Source: Euryodendron excelsum
Taxonomy: Eukaryota > Streptophyta > Magnoliopsida > Ericales > Pentaphylacaceae
Direction: 5' to 3'
NCBI GenBank assembly: GCA_033060915.1
Contig: CM065378.1
Span: 56,531,001-56,595,000 of the forward strand
Length of the DNA: 64,000 bases
Shown here: positions 10,365 to 22,509 of the stretch, piece by piece
Layout of the letters: the number at the start of each line of letters is the position of its first letter
Position numbering within the stretch: position 1 is the stretch's first letter
Position numbers and translations under genes: made by a program
The notes under the pieces: generated by a model
Told to the model about the DNA's origin: nothing
Database searches by the model: none
Seen by the model: the letters and a program-made list of their open reading frames with translations, nothing else

Positions 10365-13300
10365 CATTTGGCTTTAAAAACAAATGTACGTAGACAATAC
10401 TCATAAAAGCTCGAGCCCATGTGTACCCAATTACGTAAAGCTTGTTATAGGAAGTGGTATAGATGTGGTGTTGATTTATTTGGCATTAGCTTCTGGACAT
10501 GACAAGATAAAATCCAAGCAGTCCTACACAAAAAGTTTTCTAGCTGTCCCGAAAACCAAGTGCTATAACTTTTAAAAAAGCAAAGAGAAAATATATGCGT
10601 GTTTGTTTAGATGCTTATTTATCTATGTTGAGGCGTGGTTAACCATTGGCATCAAGTTTTGACAGTGCACTTTTTAATCGGAAAACGTTCCCCGAGGTAG
10701 TCCATCGCTAAAATTTCTCGTCAACTTCAAAGTCTATCTCTCTCCAATTTTTTGGGTTCACACCCCAAAATCAGTTCTTTTTGCCACCATCTAAACTCTC
10801 TCGGCAGCCCGCTCCACTTTTCACGAATAACCAAATTAGGGGTAAAATATAAAGAAAAAAATACAATCCGTTGCCAGTTTAAAATGTGATAGGATTTAAG
10901 TTATTTTATTTTAAATTTGTCTTGATTATATTATGAAATTAAATATTTATATTATATTTATTTAAAAAAATATATTTAGTATATAAATAAATATTACTGC
11001 TCTAATGTTACTTTTTATTTTTGAGTCTTAAATTTTTTGTTTTTTAATTTTATGTTGTATTAGTATTTGTAGGACTACATGCATTTTATTTTGAGGCGGA
11101 TTTTGTCCAACTCGTACTGAACCTACTCTGTTACCTTTGTTGGTTCTGGCAATCACAAAATTACCCAGAAGATTAACACCACCAGTAGTATTGGTAGTGA
11201 TGGTGGTGGTGGTAGAAAATGTGGAGGCCATCCACCTTCCTTCCAATGTAGTTTCAGGTGTTATACAAGATCGTGAATGGCCAAACGCTAACCAATGCTC
11301 GATAAACAATTGGACCGCGATCCCTCCGGATCAGATATGGATCTTATTTATCCCATAAATAATTGGATTATCCGGATTCAGGTAGGTCGGATTGTCAGAT
11401 CAATTCTGAATTAACCGAATGGATTTGGACTTGTCGGATCGGGTGTGGGTTGGATCCTATCCATCGACAAGCTTATATTACAAATAGAAAAATACTATTC
11501 TTTCATAAAAATTTGTATAGAAAACTCACTAGAATGATGTGATAATGCTTTTTCTGTAATTAAGAGCCACCAATGTGAGTGTTTTTTTCAAAGTGAATGA
11601 CTTTTATCCAATTATATTATTCTAGTAACAAATTCGCTATGAATTTTATTGTTTGTATAACATTATCCATACAAATAAAGGCTTTATTAATAATTTAGGG
11701 CATCATCTATACAAAATATCTCTATCTTTAGCATTATTAATCTACAAAACGGGATTGCAAAGTCGAACCGCCAACAGTTAACTGCAGTTATTTGCGAGTT
11801 TTACCAGTTTTCGACACTGAAAGGGTTGAGGGGTTGATGGAACCATTTCTTGCATTGGTCAACAGTTCAAACAATTGAACCTGTCAGTACAATCTGATAT
11901 TTAGAACATTTGATGGTACCAAAAACGAGTCCAATAGAATCGAGAAGTGATAAAGTGTGGCTTGAAAGGATAGCGATTTTCATAAATACATTTAAGGTTG
12001 TCTTGTTTGTTTTTTGAGCCAATTTGAAAATAGCTTAATTTTTGGTTTTATTTAATTTAGCATAGTGAGCTGAACTAAATAAAAAAATTTTAAAATTTTA
12101 AAATTTGTTCAAACTTACCTTGTTTGTTTATATTCCCTGAACATAAGTTGAACTCAACTAACTTGGTTTTTCTTTTTTTACAATAGTATCGATAGAGCAT
12201 GGCAAAACGATCAATTTCAGCATCTGTTGTCTCCCACCGCCTGTGATACAATTCAGACCTCACAAGTTTCCCTCTTCCCAGTTATTTTGGGAATCATATT
12301 CAAGTCAGTGTAACTCCAAGATACATTCTAAGAGTGTTTGTAATCGTCTTCCAGTCTAGACCAATCTTCCATGGATTGGCAGTTCTGTTCACTGCCCCCT
12401 TCGTCATCTTAGCTCCGAATCTCCAATTCATACAATTGGGCATCAGAATCGAACCAAGTATCAAACCAATAAGGCTATCAGTTCATAATTTATTGATTCA
12501 ATCGGTATTAATAAATTAAATATATTTTATTTATTTATAAATGTTTTACCTTAAATATAATTTATATTACAAAATAAAACAAATAAAATTAGGTGGAGTA
12601 ATGATAAGTGTTGTTTAATTTTACCTTTACTATCCAAGTTCAACTCCTAGGAGCCACAAAAACATTAAATTTTTTAAAGAAACTTATAAAGTCAAATTTG
12701 GTCAATGATTTTTTGAAAAACCCATTGATTAGATTCATATGCATTTCTAGTAAATTAGTTAAATCGTACCAGTTTAGGGTCCGGTTGTTGGCTAAACAGG
12801 TTCAACTGCCCAATCCACTGGTTCTAGTACAAACAAATAAAAAAATATTTATATCTCTATTTTTCAAAAAAATTATTTTTCTAGCTATATTCTACAGGTC
12901 CAACAACAATACACAGGAAAATAAACCAAGCACAGCATTGTAGACAACAAATAAGAAGAGTGCAGAACGAGTCGAAATAGAAGATTTGCTAGCATGATCA
13001 TTCCTTGATTTTAGGTACACCATTTTTAAAATAAGATGAAGTTATGAGTATTGAATTGTATCAAAAAGTGATTATAACATGATTTAACAAACCGTTTAGA
13101 ACACATATTACTCCTTTAAAGCAAGAATCGTATACATAGCCTACATGGAACAACCATGGTATACTACATGTGAAGTATGAACAAGAAAGTTTTTTCAACT
13201 GAAAAGGGGGCAGAATGCACTAAATGCACTAATTCAAATTCGGAACATCATCCAAGATATGTGATACTTCTAAAATAAATTGAAATTGAAATTGAAATTA

Positions 13301-13987
13301 ATTCCATTAAGTGTATAATCAAATCTCGGAGTTCTAATTGCAATGACGAAGGTTACGGTTTGAGATGAAGAAGGGCAACTGTATGTCACATTATTTGAAG
13401 CAACTGAAAAAATTATTCAATGTCCAGTGTCTGAATTCATAGAGTCCAAAGATTAGGTTAGTTTATAAGGACAAAACAGTCAAAGGAAAGTGACAATTTA
13501 ACAAATACCAAAAATATATTATAATTATAAGTTGATTATACTATTGTTGTACAAGGATATAAATTATCAAAGTTGTTTAGACATGCAAGCAGTAAACTAT
13601 ACATGTCTTTCACAAATCTAGGCAAGATGAATGACAACAACTACATATTAGGGAAGATTGTAGCATAGGAAGTACAACTTGATGAAGATCGATGAAAAAA
13701 GAAACTACTAATCTTACAAAGAGGGATAATCCAGTATCAAAGAGGATTAAAGTTGATAAGGAATAAATTGCAACACCAATACTAAATGACTCTTTCATTT
13801 GATTAGTTTAGAAATCCTAGAATATTAGATCTTATAGTAACAAGTAGTTATGTAATACAACATACCTTCTTTTTGTTTGAATAACTTATATGTAGGCTGA
13901 TGCAAAAATAGTTTTGAAACTTGAAAATTGTCATGGCATTGGTTTAAACCATAACTCAGCATGTAATACATACTATCACGTGCAACA
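10365..13987. other. AT-rich intergenic DNA, no gene seen
   Basis: Apart from the candidate right terminus near 11318-11475, no protein family, RNA gene or clear repeat was recognised. The small ORFs here (for example near 11028-11309 and 13610-13798) have low-complexity or AT-driven composition. There is a small CCACCA/GGTGGT-rich stretch near 11180-11215. Confidence 0.5.
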
Positions 13988-15259
13988 TGACTGCACTATA
14001 AAAGTGCAATCTAAACCTGTTAATTAGTGGATTGTAAGGCCTTAGTAGAGTTGTTCTATCTATATTTAGGTGTTTATGAGTTTTAACTAAGTTAATTGTG
14101 TTTTGTGTAGATTTTGCAAGGAAATTGGTTGAAAATCCGAAGATGGAACGTGATACTACTTCCGTTTCTTGAGCATAACTTTTTACTCACTCATTGGATT
14201 GAGGTAATTTTTATGGCATTGGAAAGAAAACTTAGAGCTCTACATTTTTACGTCTCACGGACACTTTGTGATTCGGCTCCAAAAAGGGTAAAAAACAAGC
14301 TACAAACTGTTGCTGCGAATCTGACTGTCCCGATGGTCTTGGAACCATCCCAATGGCCAGGGCACTGAATCTGACTATCAGGATGGTTCGCCAAGCAGTC
14401 CAGATGGCCTGCCACGAGCAACTTTGGAAAATTCTATATTTTGAGAGTTTTCCTTGTAAACTATATATAGAACAAAACTATATATATATAGAACAAAACC
14501 CTAATTGTAAAGGGACGAATCTTTAGTTTAGAAGAGAGTTTTTAGGGTTTCTTATTATTTTCTTTTACTTTTCTTGTAATCTTTTATTTGTTCTTCAATA
14601 AAACTTTTGATTTTCTTTATGATGATGAGTAGCTAATCCTTTCTCTTGATGAGGGACGTGAAGATTGTTCAGTGATTGATAGTTTAACGAGGTATTTCAT
14701 TGGGCTTTCTTGTTTTATCTTTTAAATAATGAATCTTCATCTTCTTCATTCTCTTTCTTTGGAAATCAAGAGTTTATGATCATATCTTTGAGTGTTCAAG
14801 CATGACATTGATCTCGTATGGGTGTTACTTAAATCCTTAATATGAACACTTCGAATATCTTTTTTCAAAAATATTGAATGATGTTGATTCGGATTCCAAA
14901 TTGATTTTAACTACTAAATCCTCCGATTCAACGGCATAATTTTTTGTGTTGAATTGAGTTAAAAAGAATATCTTAGGAGATTATCATTCTTCCGGGCAAT
15001 TGAATCATTCTTAGCCAAGATCTTATTTAATTCTTAAAATCTTTGTTTTCATTAAGTTATTAGTCAATCAAATCTTTCCAAACAAAGTCATATTTTCTTT
15101 TCTTTTTTTGGAGTTGTTTTTGTGGGTTCTTAACCATTCAAAGTGATATTTTCTATACACCATTTTTTCTCTGTGGATTGACCTCCAATTTCACCGAGTT
15201 TTATTACTGCATCGCAATCATACACTTGCAGATTAAATTGGACGTTTCTGGAGCGATCA
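13988..15259 (+). repeat. 5' LTR of element A
   Basis: About 1272 bp, from TGACTGC to GAGCGATCA directly before the primer site. The first ~650 bp match 22510-23195. It contains a TATATATA stretch near 14468-14500 and AATAAAA near 14597, consistent with promoter and polyadenylation signals. The accidental ORF at 14114-14368 is not a gene. Confidence 0.8.
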
Positions 15260-15261
15260 AA

Positions 15262-15281
15262 TTTTTGGCGTTGTCGTTAGG
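15262..15281 (+). other. Primer binding site of element A
   Basis: TTTTGGCG(TT)GTCGTTAGGA-like sequence directly after the LTR. It resembles the TTTGGCGCCGTTGCCGGGGA-type primer site found in plant Athila/Tat elements, with several changes. Minus-strand integrase codons of fragment B begin within a base or two of its right end. Confidence 0.55.
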
Positions 15282-16059
15282 AAAATTTATTCTTTTTGAG
15301 GAATTTGATCACTACCGGGTGGTGGTTGATACGGGAGGCAACAGCCTCAACCTACTTAGAAACACAATTAATGCCCACCAAAGTATAAAGATTAGCAAAA
15401 GAACTGGAAAAGGGTCCTATGAAGCCAATACCCCAACAGTGAAAAGTCTTTAACACAATGATAGGGGTTAAGGGCATTATATTTCTCCTAGTTAAACTTC
15501 CTAAGCACTGGTATCTATCGCAAGAAGTGCAAAACAAATGGACATCCGGGAACATAGTTGGCTAATAAAAGCCGCATTGTAAAAATTTTACAACGATTTT
15601 CTTCGCAGAGAAATGGCCCCCACAGGCCTCTAAGGATCAAAATGCCATGATAGATTGAAACTCATCATCGGGAACACATCGACGTATAACCTGATCAAGA
15701 CAATACTTGAACACATATGGCTTATCCCAAAAGAAAACTCTAATATTCTTATCCCAAAAGAAAACTCTAATATTCCTTAAAAAATTTTGCCTATCAAGGC
15801 GAGACCAATAGGAAGGAATCTTGCCAGTAGCCAAATAAATAGCTATATTGGCATACCAAGGTGTGATGGAGGTAGAAGTGAGAGCATTCACATGGAAAAG
15901 CTGCTCATCAAGAAAAGTCTCGTTAATGTGAGTGTGATCAGGGATGTGATTCTCTATAGGTGTCCAAGACAAGTGATCGGCTACCACGTTTGCTACTCCT
16001 TTCTTATCACGTATTTTGAGGTAAAACTCTTGGAGTAGAAGGATTATCAGATCAAACAT
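15282..16059 (-). pseudogene. Fragment B: Ty3/gypsy RNase H end and integrase N-terminal half
   Basis: Read right to left it gives the RNase H-integrase linker (VANVVADHLS), the HHCC zinc region remnants (CTSCDRYQCLGSLTRR) and the start of the integrase core (WGIGFIGPFSSSF, then VSK-stop-VEAVASRI to KFLKKNKF). In this family the core motif is WGIDFMGPF, so the first catalytic Asp is Gly here. A Trp codon is now TAG at about 15349-15351. The rest of the integrase is absent because the fragment ends at 15282, against element A's primer site. A 27-bp in-frame duplication lies at 15721-15774. It is the 3'-most surviving part of B's pol. Confidence 0.8.
15721..15774 (-). repeat. Perfect 27-bp in-frame tandem duplication
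   Basis: Two exact copies of a 27-bp unit beginning CTTATCCCAAAAGAAAAC at 15721-15747 and 15748-15774. On the minus strand they encode NIRVFFWDK twice in a row in the integrase linker. Probably replication slippage. Confidence 0.95.
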
Positions 16060-17206
16060 GGTTTAGCATCTTGCTTGGTGAGCAGGTATTTTAGTGCGGC
16101 ATGATCTGTATAGACGATGACTAAAAAGCCAACTAAATAGGACCGGAAGTTATCAAGGGCAAACACGACAGCTAAGAACTCCGTTTCTGTAGTCATGTAG
16201 TTAATCTGAGCCTCATTTAAAGTTTTAATTGCATAGTATATCACGTGAGGCTTTTGTCTACCTGTTGCCCCAAAACTGCCCCCATAACAAAATTACTTGA
16301 GTCACACATTAACTCGAAAGGCAATGACCAATCTAGAGACTAAAGGATGGGGTTTGTTATCAATAGGGCTATGAGCTTATCAAAAGCTACTTAGCAAGCA
16401 AACATACATTTGAATGGAAAGTCATTGGACAAAAGGTGGCACATTGATTGGAAGATATCACTGAATCCCTAAATAAACTAAAAACCGGCATGCCCAAGAA
16501 AAGAATGGATGTCCTTAATAGTGCAAGGAGTTGGAAGGTTTTTAATGAGTTCATTTTTTGCTTTATCAACTTCAATCCCCTTACTTGACATGATGTGACC
16601 CAAGACAATCCCTTGTGTCACCATGAAATGACACTTTTCCTAGTTAAGAACCAGATGGCTCTCAATACACCTCTCCAAAAAAATTTCTAGAATATCTAAG
16701 CACTCTTGATAAGCATCCCCATACACAGCGAAGTCATCCATGAAGACCTCAATGATACACTCAACCATATCTATGCTTATCATGCACCGTTGAAAAGTCA
16801 ACGATGCATATGTCCCAAAGGAACATATGAATATGGTCTTATCTTGGTCCTCTAATGCAATCTCAATCTAATTGTAACCAAAATACCCATCAAGAAAGTA
16901 ATAAAAAGGCATACCCGTGACTCTCTCAAGGACTTGATCAAGAAATAGGAGAGGGAAGTAGTCCTTGCTAGTGACAGCATTTAATCATCAATAGTCAATG
17001 CACATTCGCCAACAAGTTTGGACTCTGGTGGGCACTAACTCATTCTTGTCATTTTGAAATACCGTGACTCTAGATTTTTTAGGAACCACTTGGGTTAGAC
17101 TCACCCACCTAGAATCGACGATAAGGTAAATGATACCTGGATTGATAAGTTTTAAGACCTCTCCTTGCATAACATCTTTCATAACAGGGTTTAACTGCCA
17201 TTGCAT
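16047..17206 (-). pseudogene. Fragment B: Ty3/gypsy reverse transcriptase and RNase H
   Basis: The minus strand holds the start of RT (VLKLINPGIIYLIVDSRWVS, then WRMCIDY), the catalytic box VFMDDFAVYG with both Asp residues kept, the VLGHIMSSKGIEVDKAK thumb motif, and RNase H ([31 protein letters not shown]). Several stops and shifts break the frame, for example near 16900-16990 and 16255-16440. It belongs to the Athila/Tat-type plant gypsy polyproteins by motif wording. Confidence 0.85.
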
Positions 17207-17485
17207 CTATCTCACAAGTTTAGCCTCTGCCTTTAGATAAATTCTGTGTGTGCATACCAGACGACTAATACTATACAAATCAGTGATGGTCCAACTTATT
17301 GCTTTTCTGTGTCTTTTTAATACCACTATCAAACTCTCATCTTGGCCTACAGTAAGGTTAGAGGATATCACCACCAAATATGACTCTCCCTCTCCTAAGA
17401 ATATGTACTTTAAAGTTGAATGGAGTGGTTTTCTCTCAAGAATTGGAGCCTTGAGCTCTGAAGGTTCAGGTTTGGTAGGACTAGA

Positions 17486-18034
17486 CTATAAAGGCTCAAA
17501 AGTTAGGGTCCACTGACTCGCTGATATGATTGGCACAAGCTCAAGACTCACTGTGTCCTTACTCAATGACACCTCCCCAGATTTTATGGTGTCTAATGCC
17601 TCACTTAAAACTAAAGCATGCTCTAATGGGTCAGTGATAAATTCCCTCTCAAAATACTCTTGCACAAGAGTGTCAATAAAACTAACTTCCCGAATATCCT
17701 CGCACTCATTCGGTTGTTTACCCACATTGAAAATATTCATATCCACAGTCATATTTCCAAAGGATAATTTCATGGCCCCATTCCTACAATTAATAACAGC
17801 ATTAGATGTAGCAAGGAAGGAAGCTAATTTGAGAGTAAACATAGTGGGGCATAGCTCTCCTAACCCGAATTGCTGATAAACAGAATAAGAGAGCAAGTTC
17901 ACACTAGCTCCCAAGTCAAGCAATGCCTGGCCTATCTTGTGGTTCCTTATAATGCAAGAAATTGTAAGACAACTAGGGTCCTTGTATTTTGGTGGAGTCT
18001 TAAATTGTAAGATAGCATTTGCATGTACGGCCAT
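17486..18034 (-). pseudogene. Fragment B: retroviral-type aspartic protease
   Basis: Contains KTPPKYKDPSCLTISCII, then the protease active-site region LLDLGASVNLLSYSVYQQ and GLGELCPTMFTLKLA. The D-x-G-A-S wording is normal for Athila/Tat-like elements. It continues without a clear stop from the gag C-terminal part on its right, apart from a frame change near 17950-18034, and is followed by the RT region after an acidic linker. Confidence 0.85.
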
Positions 18035-19010
18035 AAAACATTCTCTTTAACATTTAACCTCCTCTTGACAATACACAAGTCCTTTAAGAACTTACAATAT
18101 GAAGGAATTTTTTTGATTGCATCAAGAAGAGGAATGTTTATCTTGACTTGCTTAAACATCTCATAAATTTCAGAGTTGAGAAGTTCATGCTTAGGCTTGG
18201 TCAAACGATGAGGGAATGGTGCATGCCCTAGAACTTCTGGTTCATGCCCTAAATCTAATTTCAATCACTTTCCTCTTTCTTGCCCATTCGTTTTTATCAA
18301 CTGTTCTACTTCATCCCCCATGGTTGGTTTAGACCCTTTAGAAGATGTGACCTTAGACCTAAGGTTTGTAGGTTCTACAAGTGGCTCTAAAACTCTCCCA
18401 CTCCTAAGAGCGATAATGGCCTGAGCTTTTTTATGAAAAGTAGTGGGGTTAAAGAAAGCCTCACTCATGTTTGCTTGCCTAGTAAGATTAGGCTGGGGCT
18501 AAGTAGAGAACCACCCCTTCTCAGTGACAGTTAAGGTTTGAGTCAACTTGGTGAGTTAACTCTTGATGTCCTCCAAGGATCTATCCACCCTAGTGTTTTA
18601 CCTCACCCTATGTTTGTATGAATTGCGGGGGGGCATCCTTAAGTGACCACTTATGTGGAGCTGATAAGATGTGGATGCCTAGGTTTGTGCCAGGTATGGT
18701 GTTGGAGGAGCTTGATACTGTTAGGGTGGCGCCTAATATTATGGTGGGGCAGTGTTTCCATTGTCTCTTCAATTAAAATTGGGGTGATTATGCCACTTTG
18801 AGTTGTAAGTTTCTGAGTACGGATTCCCTTGCCCCCCTTGGTTTGGGTACGACTTTCAAAATTGATCAACTGCATTAGCTTGACCATGCAGTACCTCTCT
18901 AAAAGTAGGGATAATAGGACACTTATTGGTAGTATGGGAAAGGTCATTACACACATTACAAGGTGGTGTGGCTTATGGTTCCACGGATACACTTTGCATT
19001 TGCTTAAGTA
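18035..19010 (-). pseudogene. Fragment B: gag C-terminal part with zinc-knuckle region
   Basis: Pieces in two frames give a CxxC-type knuckle (PCNVCNDLSHTTNKC), the PYSETYNSKWHNHPNF motif typical of plant Athila/Tat gag, ATTFHKKAQAIIALRSGR-like sequence, and KPKHELLNSEIYEMFKQVKI with LLDAIKKIPSYCKFLKDLC. The N-terminal capsid part is missing; the junction with element A lies between about 19100 and 19260. Several nonsense codons are present. Confidence 0.8.
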
Positions 19011-19495
19011 CTAGTGTTTCTATCTACTTAGTGAGAGCGCCCACCTTGGTACTCACATCATCTACTAGAGTCAATGTAAACTTCCCACTCCCCTAAGCAG
19101 TCTGTCCAAAAACATTTGATTTAAATTTTAGCTCCATTACCAGGGAAACAAGCGGCTGGCATTGGTAAAAGAGCTTTGGGTGGAATTGATTCAGACAAAA
19201 ATAACTTCACCATTCATCTACAATAACAAGGAGACTTCAAGCAAGCTTGGATAACTTTGTTCCACCCTTTTAATTGTAAATATATTAGATTCTTTTTTTA
19301 TTTTCTAGATTGTTTTGTTTGATTAGTTAGTTTGTTTCCATTGATTCTTTAATTTTAGTTGGGTAGATTGTGGAAGAGGCGTAAGTGTGTGCTCAATTGC
19401 TTATTGATTGTACTATTCTTGTGGAGATTGGAGGATTGGGTGGACCATTATGATCCTTGAATTGGTGGTTTATTTTTGTTAAGATTGGAGGTTCA

Positions 19496-20587
19496 ATGGC
19501 ATACTTTTGGGGAGGTAATAGTGACGGTAATAATAGTTTTCATAGTTATAAAAATGTGCAAGAACCTCCACAATCCCTTAAAGATTATCGGAGTGCGACT
19601 AGGCCCAATCCCCGTTCATGGTTTTACCAAGCTAACATTGTTAATCAATCTAGAGAACCATTTACAAACCAAGGGGATCAAAGGACTCCATATACAGAAA
19701 CTTATAATTTGGGGTGGCAATATCCCAACTTTGATTGGAGAAACGATGGAACTTAAACCCTTAACAATGCCAAGCCCTGCCTCCACTTTATCAACCACAA
19801 GCTTTTAATGCCTATTAACCTCCTTACACTAGCACACTTGAGGACACTCTAGAGGATACTTTAGAGGACACCCTTCAAAATTCCTACAAACTTGTGGAAG
19901 TGTATTCTCTATGGTAGACAATAATATTGAACAACTAGATGATACTCACAAAGAGTCCCTTGAGGACACCCTACAATAATTCATTTAATCGCCAAGGTGG
20001 TGTGAGTGTTAGGGTTGACAAAACTCTAGAAGACATAAATGATCAATTTACCCTATTAACATAATTCTTAGTTGATCAAGCAAATGGCGAGCTCTTGGCT
20101 CAACCTCAACCTGATCCCTCTAGAGAAGTGCACTCGAGCAACACCAACCCTAGTCTTCCTCTTACCCATGAACAAGGTCCCGCCATTGCCTCCATTAGGA
20201 GCGATCAAGACATAGATGCATCAATCCTTCCTAAATAGTCAAAGTCTAGGGAAGGAGCTCCTAGGGTGAGTGAAAATAATAATAATGAAGAGGTAGAAAT
20301 TTCTATTCTCGCATCATCTCCAAAGAGGTTGCAAGAACCTCCAAATTTGAATAATCATGTTAAGATATGAACAAGTAGGGGATAAAGATGAGGATCATAA
20401 AGAGAACTTAATTGAAACACATGTGCAAGATCAATTTGATGCCTCATATTTTTCAAAAGTTTTAAACACTTGTTTGATTAACTCTTGTTATCTTCAATTG
20501 AACGGGGATGTGCATAATTCTTCAATTACCTCTTCAGATCTGTTAATGGCAATTGAATGGAGACCAAAGTTTGAGGACCTACCATGA
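19496..20587 (+). pseudogene. Element A: degenerate gag-like ORF
   Basis: From ATG 19496: MAYFWGGNSDGNN, then RSATRPNPRSWFYQANIVNQ and YTETYNLGWQYPNFDWRN, the same ETYN-W-PNF motif as in fragment B but on the opposite strand and clearly diverged. It continues after a stop at 19756 through a frame change with a TLEDTLEDTLED repeat, then an acidic and polar stretch, ending KFEDLP before TGA near 20586. No protease or RT follows, which fits a LARD-like non-autonomous element of the Athila/Tat group. Confidence 0.65.
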
Positions 20588-22509
20588 TGTGGTGTTGGGT
20601 GTCGTGCTCGTAAGCCTAACTTTGTATATTAGTAGTTTTAGTAGTAGTTTATGATTTTGTTTCTATTTATTTTTCTTACCTTATATTTTGTTAACTTTCT
20701 TTGTGTAGATTTTTAGTTAATTCTTTTGGGTTTTTCTTCATGAATGTAAACTCTACTCTCTCTTCTTTTACCTTTTGAACTTTCTTATTTTATTTTTCAC
20801 ATTAAGGACAATGTTTCATTCAAGTTGGGGGAGTGTAGAGTTATTACCTTACTTTAGTTTTTTTTTAATTACTTTTGATATAGTGCATCAAAAAAACATT
20901 TGCTAAATTTTTTTTATTTTTTATGTTCCTTAGACTTGATCATTGAGTGACCATGTCTATGATGGGTTTTAAGCGTATGGATGCGTATAGACTAAATTTG
21001 AATGCAATTTTGAGGATTGAAATGTTTAATGCTAGTGTAAGATAATGAATATGTTACTATTTTTTGAGTCATTCTTTTAACCTTAACATAACTATTAGAC
21101 TTTATCTGAGATATATGGCTAAGAGAATGGCATTTGTTCGCATCATCATTACATTAGATTTCAACCGTAGTTTTTGAGTAATTCAGATCCTTGAATGAGT
21201 GGAGTTTTTTACCTTGTGAGTTTTAAAGCCATAATATTTTTCTGAGCAAATACAAGTACTCCGGATAAATTCTTTCATATCTCTTTCATTCAATAGCTTC
21301 ATTACTCTTGATTTGATTCATATGTTAAACTGTTTTGAGTGTTTGAAAGTTATGAACTCTATTGTATTGAGTTTTGGGCACTTTTAAAAATGAGACTGGG
21401 CTATCTTTCTTATTTTGAGCCACAGATTTTATTGTTAAAATCATTCCCTTCAAACCATCTTTAACCTAAACTTTATTGATCTTTGCTTCTATTACACCAA
21501 TGTCAAAGCATTCACTTACTATGGAAACACAAGTATCTTCACTTGTTAAAAGTTAATGTGAAAGTAAGGAAGGATGATATGTTTGCAATGTGAAAAAAAA
21601 AAAAAAAAAACAGATAGAAAAGTTAGCAAAGAAAGAAAAAGACGGGAAGTAAAAAAAACATAGATAAGTTGGATGTTTGAAATGAAAAAGAAAAAAAACA
21701 GAAGAAGAAAAAGAAAAGAAAAAACATTGAATGAAATTGGGAAATTGAAAGTGTGTACTTATTTATCATTTCAAATCTTAATCATTAATGTTTTGAGCCA
21801 ATTATCCTTTCTTTTTCTACCCTATACCACTTGGCCATGTTATAATCTTGAAAGTCTTTGTTGATCCAAAGTGTGCACAACTGATGTTTTAAATTATTGA
21901 GCTGAGTTCATGTACTTTTGAATGCTTAATCTATTTTTATATTAAATATTTCTTCATGAAACTATGCTAAGTCGAATACACTTTCATTATATCAGTTCTT
22001 GTAATTGGATTGCTCTCTTGTTTTCATATACATTTACTCTTGGTGATAGGCTTTCCATTGCGAGTAACCTGTGCATCTATTCTTTATAAGTGTATGCCTA
22101 GTGAGGATTTGAATCAAAACTTTTAAGGTTATGATTGCTTGATTTCCTTTGTTTGATTTATGGTGTTATGATGTTCATACACTTCTAATGAATCATGTCT
22201 ATATTATTCAAGATTTGTTCTAACTTTTGTGTTAGACTTTAAGACGAGTTGGGATGTAGCGATTCATTCTGATTCTTGCACAATATTAATTGTTTTAACT
22301 ACCTTTGAGTGTAGGAAGGTTGCGATGTTTGTGGGTACCATTACTGAAAACTCTCACGAGACTCTACTTGTCCACTAAGAGTAACCTAGAGGTTTAAAGA
22401 CTTGATACATACTTTAAATGCATTTGTGTCTCCTACGAAATTGGAGGGTTATTCTTCATTTAGTTTTTGGTAATTTTGTTAGGGCCTAGCAAAAAGCTAC
22501 TTGGGAGTG
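20588..22509 (+). other. Element A: 3' noncoding region
   Basis: Long AT-rich region. GACAATGTTTCATTCAAGTTGGGGGAGTG (20807-20835, shown as two motifs GACAATGTTTCATTC and AAGTTGGGGGAGTG) is the usual marker after coding regions in Athila/Tat elements. An A-rich stretch at 21590-21730 gives a spurious Lys/Arg-rich ORF. The last bases, AAAAAGCTACTTGGGAGTG, directly precede the 3' LTR and are the best candidate for the polypurine tract, though not a strong one. Confidence 0.6.

Larger units (their letters stand above)
9341..11475. mobile_element. Possible non-autonomous DNA element bounded by 20-bp inverted repeats
   Basis: TAGGCTTGTCAATGGACAGG at 9341-9360 is matched in reverse complement by 11456-11475 with 17 of 20 positions identical. 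The right end (11318-11455) is rich in GGAT/TCGGAT motifs typical of hAT-like subterminal regions; the left end is less so. No clear target-site duplication is visible. The two ends could belong to one 2.1-kb element with a nested MITE, or to two separate small elements of the same family in opposite orientation. Confidence 0.3.

Noticed and set aside
20357..20587. Possible independent host gene exon with acidic sequence
   Set aside because: It is in the same frame as, and downstream of, the A gag-like ORF, and lies between element A's LTRs.
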